Below are positions 44,775 through 53,123 of a DNA stretch of 64,000 bases, in pieces. Each line of letters starts with the position of its first letter. The first letter of the stretch is position 1. Origin of the DNA: Haoranjiania flava (GTDB lineage: Bacteria > Bacteroidota > Bacteroidia > Chitinophagales > Chitinophagaceae); NCBI RefSeq assembly GCF_025631005.1, contig NZ_JAOTPL010000002.1:124001-188000 (forward strand). The letters run 5' to 3'. The notes beneath the pieces are model-generated. The model did not search any database. It worked only from the letters and a program-made list of their open reading frames with translations, and had not been told where the DNA came from. The position numbers and the translations under genes are program-made.

Positions 44775-46019
44775 TTATTTGCTGTCAGGGTTCGTGATTC
44801 TTCCTGCAAATAAAATGTTGCCGTTATTTTTTTCGCTGATAATAAACCCAAAGGGGCGGTCGCAAACAAACTGTTCTATCACCGGCATGCTGGTAACGCT
44901 GACCCCGATGGAGGTTACTGCCGCAGCTTCAGTTCCTTCCTCGTCTACGCCCAAATAGGTGTCTTGTTTTATAAAACTTGCAAACAGATCGCCATCCGGG
45001 TTGATGTTTTGCAGTTCAGCATTATTGGTGAACACTTTTTTGATGCCCATTTTATTAAGTGTGTTGTTCAGCCGGATCGTGTAACTCAGCTGAAACCTGG
45101 GCAAGCCCAGCTGTACTTTAGTCGGCTGCATATTTTTTTGCAGCTGGTTCCATGTGGTTGTATTCAGGCTGTTTAAAGCATCCTGTAAGCTTCCGTTGTT
45201 GGGCAATATCAGCGTCAGGTTATAAATGCTGTCGCCGTAAGGCACGCGCACAGCTGCAAATTCAGCGGTAGAGGTATAGAAATATTTGTCCTGCCTGTAC
45301 ATCATTTTTACTTTCTTCTTTTGCCCGTTTTGCAGGGTAAAGTTGGCATCGCGTGTATTTGCCTTGTCAAATTTTTCTGACCAGTCGCCTTTGAAATACA
45401 AGGCATTCAGCAGGAAGAGTACATCCGTATCGTTGATCTCTTCCAATACTTTCTGAATTTTGCCATTGGTTTTATCACTTGCCCATTTATTGATGGTATT
45501 TACGTCATCCTGGCTAAAACTCAGCGGCGTGGCTTCAGACTGGAAATTGTTTTTCAGCGTTGATAGGTAAATATCGCTCACCTTAAAAGTATTCCTGTAC
45601 CAGATGGAATTGGCAAGCAGCAATTTCACTTTGGGATCAGCCGCAGGCAGCGTGGTTAAAAGTTGCCTATATGCCTGGTTAAGCGTGGAAATATCCATGC
45701 CCTTTACATGTAAAGCCTCCGCCATTTCATCGTAGGTGGCGCCTTTTGCGCCGTTTAGCAACATGCCCATAGCAATGTGTAAACTGAGAGGAGATACAAA
45801 AAAGTTCTCGGTAGCGGGTTGTGTAGCCTGTATTTTACCAAGAAAATCAAAACTAAAGTCCATTAAGCGTTTGTTAATGGAAGAGTCTATGACAGAAGAG
45901 CGTGGGGCTGTGTTTACGGAGCTGTCCGTTTCTTTTTCTCCGGTTTTATTGGGCGAAGCGGTATCGCACTGAACAAATAATAAACTAAATAGCATAGCAA
46001 TTGTAAGCAGTTTTTTCAT
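44775..46019 (-). CDS. Serpin family lipoprotein (serine protease inhibitor)
   Basis: 414 residues. The lipoprotein signal (LLTIAMLFSLLFVQCD) is followed by a complete serpin fold: FFVSPLSLHIAMGMLLNGAKG, LLANSIWYRNTF, NKWASDKTNGKIQKVL, LLNALYFKGDWSEKFD and FDRPFGFIISEKN-like closure (CDRPFGFIISE). The hinge EEGTEAAAVT has the small residues needed for loop insertion, so it should be inhibitory. The reactive loop is about two residues longer than in antitrypsin, leaving P1 as Thr, Ser or Met. It probably guards the cell surface against proteases, perhaps its own. Monocistronic. Confidence 0.92.
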   Translation of the reverse strand: MKKLLTIAMLFSLLFVQCDTASPNKTGEKETDSSVNTAPRSSVIDSSINKRLMDFSFDFLGKIQATQPATENFFVSPLSLHIAMGMLLNGAKGATYDEMAEALHVKGMDISTLNQAYRQLLTTLPAADPKVKLLLANSIWYRNTFKVSDIYLSTLKNNFQSEATPLSFSQDDVNTINKWASDKTNGKIQKVLEEINDTDVLFLLNALYFKGDWSEKFDKANTRDANFTLQNGQKKKVKMMYRQDKYFYTSTAEFAAVRVPYGDSIYNLTLILPNNGSLQDALNSLNTTTWNQLQKNMQPTKVQLGLPRFQLSYTIRLNNTLNKMGIKKVFTNNAELQNINPDGDLFASFIKQDTYLGVDEEGTEAAAVTSIGVSVTSMPVIEQFVCDRPFGFIISEKNNGNILFAGRITNPDSK

Positions 46020-46086
46020 AAAATAAGATTTAGTGTAAGAATCGATTTTTACATTTACTGCAAATGCAATGCCTTAAAATATAAAA

Positions 46087-46110
46087 CCGGGCACTTTTTC
46101 GAGTGCCCGG
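46087..46110 (-). terminator. Terminator of rpsT
   Basis: CCGGGCACT (46087-46095) pairs perfectly with AGTGCCCGG (46102-46110). Read on the minus strand it is followed by TTTTAT, so it ends the rpsT message. Confidence 0.82.
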
Positions 46111-46149
46111 CTGTATATATTTTAATACTCAAAAACTGTTTTAAAAGTT

Positions 46150-46407
46150 TTAAGCTGGTTTTAAAGTGATCTTTTTGGCTAATTTGCTCTTCAGGTTGCC
46201 TGCAGTATTTTTATGAATAATGCCGCGTTTTGCCAACTTGTCAATCATAGAAATTGTTCCGGGTAAAGCTTCATCGTAAGCTTTTTCATCTGTCAAAGTC
46301 CTTAACTTGCGCACTGCATTACGTGTAGTCTTTCCATAATAACGATTTCTATCCCTGCGTTTTGCAGCCTGACGTACATCTTTTCTGGTAGCTTTGTGAT
46401 TTGCCAT
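46150..46407 (-). CDS. rpsT: 30S ribosomal protein S20
   Basis: 85 residues from the ATG at 46407 (MANHKATRKDVRQAAKRRDR); a longer upstream frame is not family-like. Basic, helical, binds 16S rRNA early in 30S assembly. AYDEALPGTISMIDKLAKRGIIHKNTAGNLKSKLAKKI (positions about 44-81) matches the S20 C-terminal helix with its IHKN-A-xxKS signature. Single gene with its own terminator at 46087-46110. Confidence 0.95.
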   Translation of the reverse strand: MANHKATRKDVRQAAKRRDRNRYYGKTTRNAVRKLRTLTDEKAYDEALPGTISMIDKLAKRGIIHKNTAGNLKSKLAKKITLKPA

Positions 46408-46445
46408 GATCTGAATTTCTTTTTTGAGTATTTTATTTCGGACGG

Positions 46446-46453
46446 CAAAGTTA
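46446..46453 (-). promoter_or_regulatory. Candidate -7 box of rpsT
   Basis: On the minus strand the sequence is TAACTTTG, fitting TAnnTTTG, about 39 bases upstream of the rpsT ATG. Confidence 0.45.
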
Positions 46454-46599
46454 AGACTAATTTTTAAATGTGAAAAATATTTTTCAAATTGCATGTCCAA
46501 AGCTGACAATACGTTTTTAAATAAAATAACGAATGTTTTCTTTTTTTAACAAGGATTATGATTGATATTTGTGCAAAGTAAAACCGATACGCAATTTGT

Positions 46600-49350
46600 A
46601 TGAAGGATTTCTCATTTATAACTAACTCGCATCCGTCTTATATTGAAAGCATATATAAAGACTATTTAGATAACCCTGAAAATGTAGATGCTGACCTTAA
46701 GAAGTTTTTTGAAGGATTTGATTATGCCGTAAGCAATTTTTCGGAAAATGGCGCTTCACAAACGGCCGAATATGCTGCACCAGGCATAGGCACTGAAAAA
46801 CTGCTGAAAGAATTTAATGTATACCAGCTTATTGAAGGTTACAGGACCAAAGGCCACCTCGTGTCTGATACCAACCCTATCCGCCCCAGGAAAAACAGGC
46901 ATGCCAACCTGGATCTCAGCTATTACAACCTTTCAGATAGTGACCTGGATACACAATTTGTGGCCGGGAAGCTCATAGGCCTGAAAAACGCAACGCTGAA
47001 GGCCATTGTAGAAAAACTTAAAAGGGTATATACTTCGTCTGTTGGCGCAGAATTTCACTCCATTTACGATGAAGAGCAAAGAGCCTTCATTATTGAAGCA
47101 ATGGAAGAAAAAATGTCACGCGAATTTGATATTCCTACCCGGAGAAGAATACTGGACAAGACCAACCAGGCAGTGATTTTTGAAAAATTCCTGCATACCA
47201 AATACATCGGCCAGAAAAGATTTTCGCTGGAAGGCGGCGAAGCGCTGATCCCCGCGCTCAACGGCGTGGTTTTCGATGCGGCTGAAGACGGCGTAAAGGA
47301 AATTGTGATCGGTATGGCGCACCGCGGCAGGCTTAATGTGCTTGCAAATACGCTGGGAAAAACCTATGAGCAGATATTCAGCGAGTTTGAAGGCATAGTT
47401 CCTCCTGAAGGTGCACAAGGCAGCGGCGACGTTAAGTATCACCTTGGTTTCCGCAGCGACTATGTTACTGCCAACAATAAAAAGATCAACCTGCAGCTCA
47501 TGGCCAACCCCTCTCACCTGGAAGTGGTAGGCCCTGTGACACTGGGTTTTGCCCGCGGAAAATCAAATACCAACTACAATACAGATTTCAGCCAGGTAGT
47601 GCCGATCCTGATTCACGGCGATGCTGCGCAGGCAGGCCAGGGCATCATATATGAAGTGGCCCAAATGAGCGGATTGGCGGGTTACAACGTGGGAGGCGCT
47701 ATTCATATTACCGTCAACAACCAAATAGGTTTTACTACAGATTATGACGATGCCAGAAGTTCATTCTATTGTACATCGGTTGCAGATATAACCAAATCGC
47801 CCGTTTTTCACGTAAACGGCGACCATATAGAATCAGTAGTTAAGGTTGCACAGATAGCCTTTGCATACCGGCAGAAGTTTAAAAAAGATGTTTTCATAGA
47901 TATTCTTTGCTACAGGAGGCATGGCCACAACGAAGGCGATGAGCCTAAGTTTACACAGCCAAAGCTCTACGCACTGATTGATAATCATCCCAATCCCAGG
48001 GAAGTGTACGTAGATTACCTGCTTAAAAACGGAGACCACGAGGCCAAAGAACTGGCAAAGGAAATGGAGCAGAAATTCTGGGCCGACCTGCAGGAAAGAT
48101 TAGACGAAGTAAAACAAAAACCGCTGGCTTACCAGTTACAGGAGCCGGAGAAGAAGTGGAGAGGCATGCGCTTCGCCAAAGAAGAAGACTTTTTACACTC
48201 TCCCGAAACCGGTGTGGATGAAGCATTGTTGAGGGAGCTTACAGGTAAAATTTTTACTTATCCTGAAAACTTCAATCCACTGAGAAAAATAAAGAAACTG
48301 CTCGAAGATAAAATGAAGCTTTATGAATCCGAGCAGAAATTTGACTGGGGTACGGCTGAACTGCTTGCTTATGCAAGCATCCTGCATGAAGGTAAGGACG
48401 TACGCATCAGTGGTGAAGACGTAAAAAGAGGAACCTTTGCACACCGCCACGCCGTGTTGTATGATGAAGAGACCAATGAGCAATACAATCGTCTTGACAG
48501 GCTGAAAGAAGGCCAGGGAAAACTTCGTATTTTCAACTCCCTGCTGAGTGAATATGGTGTACTGGCCTATGAATACGGATACAGCACCTCCAACCCGGAA
48601 ATATTAACCATTTGGGAAGCGCAATACGGAGACTTTGCCAATGGCGCTCAAATGGTGATAGATGAATATGTAGCCAGTGCAGAGGAAAAATGGGGTACCA
48701 TGAGCGGACTGGTAATGCTGCTGCCGCACGGCTATGAAGGCGCGGGCCCTGACCACTCAAGTGCACGCCCAGAAAGGTTTTTACAGGGTTGTGCCGAGCT
48801 GAACAACGTGGTTGTAAACATTACCACCGCAGCCAACTTCTTCCATGCATTGCGCAGGCAACTGGCCTGGACGTTCAGAAAGCCGTTGATAGTGATGTCG
48901 CCGAAGGCAAACCTGAGGCACCCGGGAAGCTACAGCCACATCAGTGAGCTTACCTCCGGAAGTTTTAAGGAAGTGATAGACGATGCTACCGTAAATAACC
49001 CGGAGCAAATAAAGAAAGTGTTGTTGTGCTCAGGAAAAATCTACTTTGAGCTGATGGACAAGAAGCTAAAAGACAGCCGCAACGATGTGGCGCTTGTAAG
49101 GCTTGAGCAGTTGTACCCGTTGCCGGAAAATCAACTGATAGAACTAAAAAACAAATATACCAACGCTATCTGGTTCTGGACACAGGAAGAACCGCTGAAT
49201 ATGGGGGCTGCAACTTACCTCCAAACAAACTTTAAAGCATTCCCATACGGCATTATCAGCAGGAATGCAGCAGCAGCAACGGCTACAGGTTATGCCAAAG
49301 TACACAGGCAGGAGCAGCAAGATATTATTGAAACTGCGTTTTCGATATAA
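46600..49350 (+). CDS. sucA: 2-oxoglutarate dehydrogenase E1 component
   Basis: Thiamine-diphosphate-dependent decarboxylase of the TCA-cycle complex. 916 residues. The N-terminal SYIESIYKDYLDNPENVD segment binds the E2 core. The ThDP domain has IGMAHRGRLNVLANTLGK, SNTNYNTDFSQVVPILIHGDAA and HGHNEGDEP. The transketolase-like second half has GTFAHRHAVLYDEET, ANGAQMVIDEYVASAEEKW and LLPHGYEGAGPDHSSARPERFLQ (positions about 707-729). Complete. The partner gene sucB follows after 46 bases. Confidence 0.97.
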   Translation: MKDFSFITNSHPSYIESIYKDYLDNPENVDADLKKFFEGFDYAVSNFSENGASQTAEYAAPGIGTEKLLKEFNVYQLIEGYRTKGHLVSDTNPIRPRKNRHANLDLSYYNLSDSDLDTQFVAGKLIGLKNATLKAIVEKLKRVYTSSVGAEFHSIYDEEQRAFIIEAMEEKMSREFDIPTRRRILDKTNQAVIFEKFLHTKYIGQKRFSLEGGEALIPALNGVVFDAAEDGVKEIVIGMAHRGRLNVLANTLGKTYEQIFSEFEGIVPPEGAQGSGDVKYHLGFRSDYVTANNKKINLQLMANPSHLEVVGPVTLGFARGKSNTNYNTDFSQVVPILIHGDAAQAGQGIIYEVAQMSGLAGYNVGGAIHITVNNQIGFTTDYDDARSSFYCTSVADITKSPVFHVNGDHIESVVKVAQIAFAYRQKFKKDVFIDILCYRRHGHNEGDEPKFTQPKLYALIDNHPNPREVYVDYLLKNGDHEAKELAKEMEQKFWADLQERLDEVKQKPLAYQLQEPEKKWRGMRFAKEEDFLHSPETGVDEALLRELTGKIFTYPENFNPLRKIKKLLEDKMKLYESEQKFDWGTAELLAYASILHEGKDVRISGEDVKRGTFAHRHAVLYDEETNEQYNRLDRLKEGQGKLRIFNSLLSEYGVLAYEYGYSTSNPEILTIWEAQYGDFANGAQMVIDEYVASAEEKWGTMSGLVMLLPHGYEGAGPDHSSARPERFLQGCAELNNVVVNITTAANFFHALRRQLAWTFRKPLIVMSPKANLRHPGSYSHISELTSGSFKEVIDDATVNNPEQIKKVLLCSGKIYFELMDKKLKDSRNDVALVRLEQLYPLPENQLIELKNKYTNAIWFWTQEEPLNMGAATYLQTNFKAFPYGIISRNAAAATATGYAKVHRQEQQDIIETAFSI

Positions 49351-49396
49351 AAAATTATTATAAATCATTTCCGGAAAAGAAAAATAAAATAAAAAG

Positions 49397-51019
49397 ATGA
49401 TTGAAGTTAAAGTTCCTTCTGTAGGAGAGTCCATCAATGAAGTTGTTTTAATAAAATGGGCAAAAGATAATGGTACGTATGTGGAGAGAGATGAAGTAAT
49501 TGCAGAGCTGGAAAGCGAGAAGGCGACCTTTGAAGTAAATGCGGAGCAGGCAGGCATATTGCAGCACATGGCTAAAGTAGAAGATACTTTGCAGATAGGT
49601 GATGTGATGGCAAAAATTGATGAGACGGCAGAAAAGCCGGCAGGCGGAAGCGGTGAGCAAAAAACCGAAGCAGAAATAGAACAGAAAAAAGAAGAGAACC
49701 CTCCTAAGCAGGAAGCGCCCTCCGAATCATCTAAAAATGAAGAGGCACAGACCCCCGTGCAGCAGCCAGAAAAAGAATTGAAGGGCGAGGGCGGCAAAGG
49801 AATTATTGATATAATTGTACCTTCTGTTGGCGAATCCATCAACGAGGTTACACTCATTAAATGGTTAAAGCAGGAAGGCGACCTGGTAAAACGCGATGAA
49901 CCTATTGCAGAACTGGAAAGTGAAAAAGCCACTTTTGAACTGAATGCCGAGGAATCCGGCAAACTATCCTTATTAGCCGCCGTAGACGATGTATTGCAGG
50001 TAGGACAGTTGGTTGCTAAAATAGATACAGCTATTGCAGCAGGTGAGCCTGTAAGTAAAGCTGCACAACCACAGCCGGATACGCCGGCAACTAAACCTGA
50101 AACTGCAGCACAGCCTGAGCAGCATACAGATGTAAAGGCCTCGCCTGTGGCCTCGGCCATCATTGCCGATAAAAAAGTAAACCCGTCAGACATCAAAGCT
50201 TCCGGTGCAGGCGGAAAGATCATGAAAAATGATGTACTCAGCGCACTGGAAAACCCGGGCAGGCAAACCTTCAACGAAGCACCGCTTAACTCGCGCAACG
50301 AACGCCGCGAAAAAATGACCAACCTGCGCAAAACTATCAGCAGAAGGCTGGTTGACTCTAAAAATACTACGGCCATGCTCACCACTTTTAATGAAGTGGA
50401 CATGACAAGTATAATGGATATTCGTAAACAATACAAAGATAAATTCAAGGAAGCACACGGCGTTGGCCTGGGCTTTATGAGCTTCTTTGCGAAAGCCTGT
50501 GCGATCGCACTTGCAGACTTCCCTGCAGTGAATGCTTACATTGATGGTAATGAAATTGTCTACCACGATTATGCAGACATCAGCATCGCGGTTAGCACAC
50601 CCAAAGGATTGACCGTGCCGGTAATGCGCAATGTGGAAAGCAAGAGCATGGCAGACATTGAGAAGAATGTAATAGAACTTGCCAATAAGGCACGCGACAG
50701 CAAATTGAGCATGGAAGAATTGCAGGGCGGTACTTTCACCATCACCAACGGCGGTGTTTTCGGCAGCCTGTTAAGTACGCCGATCATCAACCTGCCCCAG
50801 AGCGCCATCCTGGGTATGCATAAAATACAGGACAGGCCTATAGCAGAGAATGGCCAGGTGGTTATACGCCCCATGATGTACATTGCATTAAGCTACGATC
50901 ACAGGATTGTTGACGGTAAGGAAAGCGTAAGCTTCCTGGTGCGCGTAAAAGAATTGCTGGAAAACCCGCAGTTGCTGCTGTTCAGGAAAGATCCGGTGAA
51001 AACACTGTTAGAGATTTAA
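49397..51019 (+). CDS. sucB: Dihydrolipoamide succinyltransferase (E2) with two lipoyl domains
   Basis: Core of the 2-oxoglutarate dehydrogenase complex. 540 residues, longer than the usual 400 because two lipoyl domains are present: the lipoylated lysines are Lys42 and Lys177, each in ESEKATFE. A Pro/Glu-rich linker joins them, another leads to the E1/E3-binding domain (VASAIIADKKVNPSDIKASG), and the catalytic domain ends with SYDHRIVDGKESVSFL, which carries the catalytic His and Asp. The acyltransferase opening is MTNLRKTISRRLVDSKNTTA. Co-directional with sucA and likely co-transcribed. E3 is not in this window. Confidence 0.95.
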   Translation: MIEVKVPSVGESINEVVLIKWAKDNGTYVERDEVIAELESEKATFEVNAEQAGILQHMAKVEDTLQIGDVMAKIDETAEKPAGGSGEQKTEAEIEQKKEENPPKQEAPSESSKNEEAQTPVQQPEKELKGEGGKGIIDIIVPSVGESINEVTLIKWLKQEGDLVKRDEPIAELESEKATFELNAEESGKLSLLAAVDDVLQVGQLVAKIDTAIAAGEPVSKAAQPQPDTPATKPETAAQPEQHTDVKASPVASAIIADKKVNPSDIKASGAGGKIMKNDVLSALENPGRQTFNEAPLNSRNERREKMTNLRKTISRRLVDSKNTTAMLTTFNEVDMTSIMDIRKQYKDKFKEAHGVGLGFMSFFAKACAIALADFPAVNAYIDGNEIVYHDYADISIAVSTPKGLTVPVMRNVESKSMADIEKNVIELANKARDSKLSMEELQGGTFTITNGGVFGSLLSTPIINLPQSAILGMHKIQDRPIAENGQVVIRPMMYIALSYDHRIVDGKESVSFLVRVKELLENPQLLLFRKDPVKTLLEI

Positions 51020-51064
51020 ATTTCCGGTTTATTTATCACACGGTGAAGCAGTAAGAAGTAAAAA

Positions 51065-51093
51065 GTAAGAAGTAAAACTTTCTTACTTCTTAC
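51065..51093. terminator. Hairpin after sucB
   Basis: GTAAGAAGTAA (51065-51075) pairs with TTACTTCTTAC (51083-51093) around 7 bases. A second copy of the left arm at 51051-51061 could pair instead. Possible terminator of sucAB, though no T-tract follows. A similar gaaaagtaagaagtaaag occurs at 22945-22962. Confidence 0.5.
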
Positions 51094-51265
51094 CATTCAC
51101 CTCTCACAAATCACAGATTCAGATATTGCTTCTAAACCTACGCTGGGCTGCGTTTTATCGCAAAGAGTAAACCACCGTAAGCTTGCCCTTCCGGTAGAGG
51201 TACTCCGACGGTTCCGGAGTCCTCCGGATGGAGCGAAGCAATCCCGCACCTCACTTTTTTCAATC

Positions 51266-51474
51266 TTTTTTCATGTGTTAATATTTAATTTTTTCTGTTT
51301 GCCACACGGAATAACCAAAACCTTAATTTTTATTATCATCCTCGGTTGGTAAAGATTCCTAATCTTTATGGTTATTTCATGTGTATATTTTATCTGTTTT
51401 CTCAGTTGTGACATAGAATAGCCTTTATTCATTCGCGGTTGGTATGCAACTTTGCTTATGGCAATTCCTGACAA
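51266..51474 (-). repeat. Two tandem units of a structured ~100-bp repeat
   Basis: Read on the minus strand, two related units each run from a small hairpin through ACCAACCG to an AT-rich end with ACACATGAAA (ATG-side marks at about 51376 and 51271). A related copy lies on the plus strand at 55383-55527. The units share GCATACCAACCG and GGTTTTGGTTATTC exactly between copies. Any 67-residue frame here merely follows the repeat. Confidence 0.65.
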
Positions 51475-51556
51475 AAAAGTAGTAAAAAATCAAGCCGGCA
51501 CACGTAAGCGCCTGAGGGCAGCCTTTGTGCTCCAACTGCAATCACCTCATCCCTGC

Positions 51557-51574
51557 CTTCTCCTCGAGGAGAAG
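51557..51574. repeat. Perfect 18-bp palindrome
   Basis: CTTCTCCTCGAGGAGAAG is fully self-complementary without a loop. It lies in an extragenic block of the type often seen dispersed in genomes of this phylum. Function unknown. Confidence 0.6.
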
Positions 51575-51800
51575 AGCGCCAGTGCTCACGCCATTACAAG
51601 AAGGTAACAGCAAAGCAATCCCATACAATTACCTCCGGCTTCCGGATCCATGCAATTTTATAACAAGGACTGACAGTACCTAATGCCTGCCTGACAGGAA
51701 ACAATGCGGGAAAGGATATCAACGGCGTGACGTAGAACAAGTAATTTTCATTACAAATAAAAAAATATTTATCTTACGGCTTAAATTTTTATTTACAAAT

Positions 51801-53114
51801 ATGAACAAAAAACTATTTGCTTCTTTTTCACTGCTGCTCGTTGTACTGTCAATGAATGCACAGGAAATAAAATTCGAAGAGTACGATCTGCCTAACGGGT
51901 TACATGTAATTCTTCACCAGGACAATACGGCCCCGGTAGTTACCACAGCTGTAATGTATCATGTAGGCGCTAAAGACGAACAGCCCGACAGGACAGGCTT
52001 TGCGCACTTTTTTGAACACCTGCTTTTTGAAGGTACAAAAAACATCAAGCGCGGTGAATGGATGAAGATCGTCTCTGAAAATGGAGGTAATAACAATGCC
52101 AACACCAGTGACGACAGAACCTATTATTATGAAACTTTCCCTTCAAACAACTTGCAATTGGGCCTTTGGATGGAAAGTGAAAGAATGCGCCACCCCGTGA
52201 TTAATGAGATTGGTGTAAAAACGCAGAACGGAGTCATTAAAGAAGAAAAAAGAATGCGTATAGACAATCAGCCGTATGGCAGGTTGTTTGAAGCTATCAA
52301 GAAAAATCTTTTCAGCAAGCATCCTTACCGTTGGACTACCATCGGCGAGATGGAGCATCTTGATGCAGCTACTTTGCAGGAGTTTCAGGCATTTTTCAAA
52401 AAGTATTACGTGCCCAATAACGCCACACTCATAGTAGCTGGCGACATAAATCCTGTACAGGCCAAAAGTCTGATCAACACTTACTTTGCAAGCATACCGA
52501 AAGGAGCTGCCATAGAAAGGAACTTTGAAAAAGAAGACCCGGTTACACAACAAAAAGAAGTAACTTTTTACGATCCCAACATTCAGCTTCCTGCTTATCT
52601 CTATACTTACAGAACACCTTCCAATAAAGAAAAAGACGCCTATATACTGGATATGCTCAGCACCTACCTGAGTTCAGGCAAATCTTCGGTTTTATACAAA
52701 AAACTTGTGGACAATGAGAAAAAAGCATTGGAGGTATCAGCAATGAACATAGGGCAGGAAGATTACAGCATCTTTGCTTTTTTTGCCATTCCTATGGGTG
52801 AGGTTACAGAAGCTACGCTAAGAAAAGATATAGATGCAGAAATAGCCAAATTACAAACTGAACTGGTAAGCGAAGAGGATTTTCAAAAATTAAAGAATAA
52901 AGCAGAGAATGATTTTGTAAATTCCAACAGCTCTATCCAAGGCATTGCACATTCTCTTGCAACCTTCCATACGCTTTATGGCAATACCAATCTTATAAAT
53001 AAAGAAATTGATATTTACAGGAGCATCACCAGGGAAGACATCAGGGAGGCAGCCAAAAAATATCTAAATTCCAGCCAGAGAGTGGTTATCAATTACATCC
53101 CAGAGAAAAAATAA
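51801..53114 (+). CDS. M16 family metallopeptidase, catalytic member
   Basis: 437 residues. Signal peptide (KKLFASFSLLLVVLSMNAQ), so periplasmic. The inverted zinc motif is complete in FAHFFEHLLFEG (H-x-x-E-H), with the distal Glu in the helix EIGVKTQNGVIKEEKRM. The C-terminal half is the second M16 domain (YVPNNATLIVAGDINPVQAK). Such proteins pair with an inactive M16 partner to form a two-subunit peptidase; the next gene, nine bases downstream, is exactly that. Good operon evidence. Confidence 0.93.
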   Translation: MNKKLFASFSLLLVVLSMNAQEIKFEEYDLPNGLHVILHQDNTAPVVTTAVMYHVGAKDEQPDRTGFAHFFEHLLFEGTKNIKRGEWMKIVSENGGNNNANTSDDRTYYYETFPSNNLQLGLWMESERMRHPVINEIGVKTQNGVIKEEKRMRIDNQPYGRLFEAIKKNLFSKHPYRWTTIGEMEHLDAATLQEFQAFFKKYYVPNNATLIVAGDINPVQAKSLINTYFASIPKGAAIERNFEKEDPVTQQKEVTFYDPNIQLPAYLYTYRTPSNKEKDAYILDMLSTYLSSGKSSVLYKKLVDNEKKALEVSAMNIGQEDYSIFAFFAIPMGEVTEATLRKDIDAEIAKLQTELVSEEDFQKLKNKAENDFVNSNSSIQGIAHSLATFHTLYGNTNLINKEIDIYRSITREDIREAAKKYLNSSQRVVINYIPEKK

Positions 53115-53123
53115 TAAAGCACA

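Larger units (their letters stand above)
51094..51800. other. Long intergenic stretch made of repeats
   Basis: About 700 bases between the sucB hairpin and the first M16 gene, with no credible gene. It holds the structured repeat units at 51266-51474 and a perfect palindrome at 51557-51574. Imperfect GC-rich reiterations (ggttccggagtcctccggatggag) occur near 51210-51235. The last 60 bases before 51801 are AT-rich and probably carry the promoter of the M16 gene. Confidence 0.5.

Noticed and set aside
49144..50448. Long minus-strand reading frame of 434 codons
   Set aside because: It lies antisense to the end of sucA and most of sucB, whose domains are unambiguous; its composition (Ser/Ile/Leu-rich, low complexity) is that of an antisense shadow.
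51271..51474. 67-residue minus-strand protein
   Set aside because: It is the translation of two tandem repeat units (AYQPRM and LYQPRM recur), and the related copy at 55383-55527 has in-frame stops.
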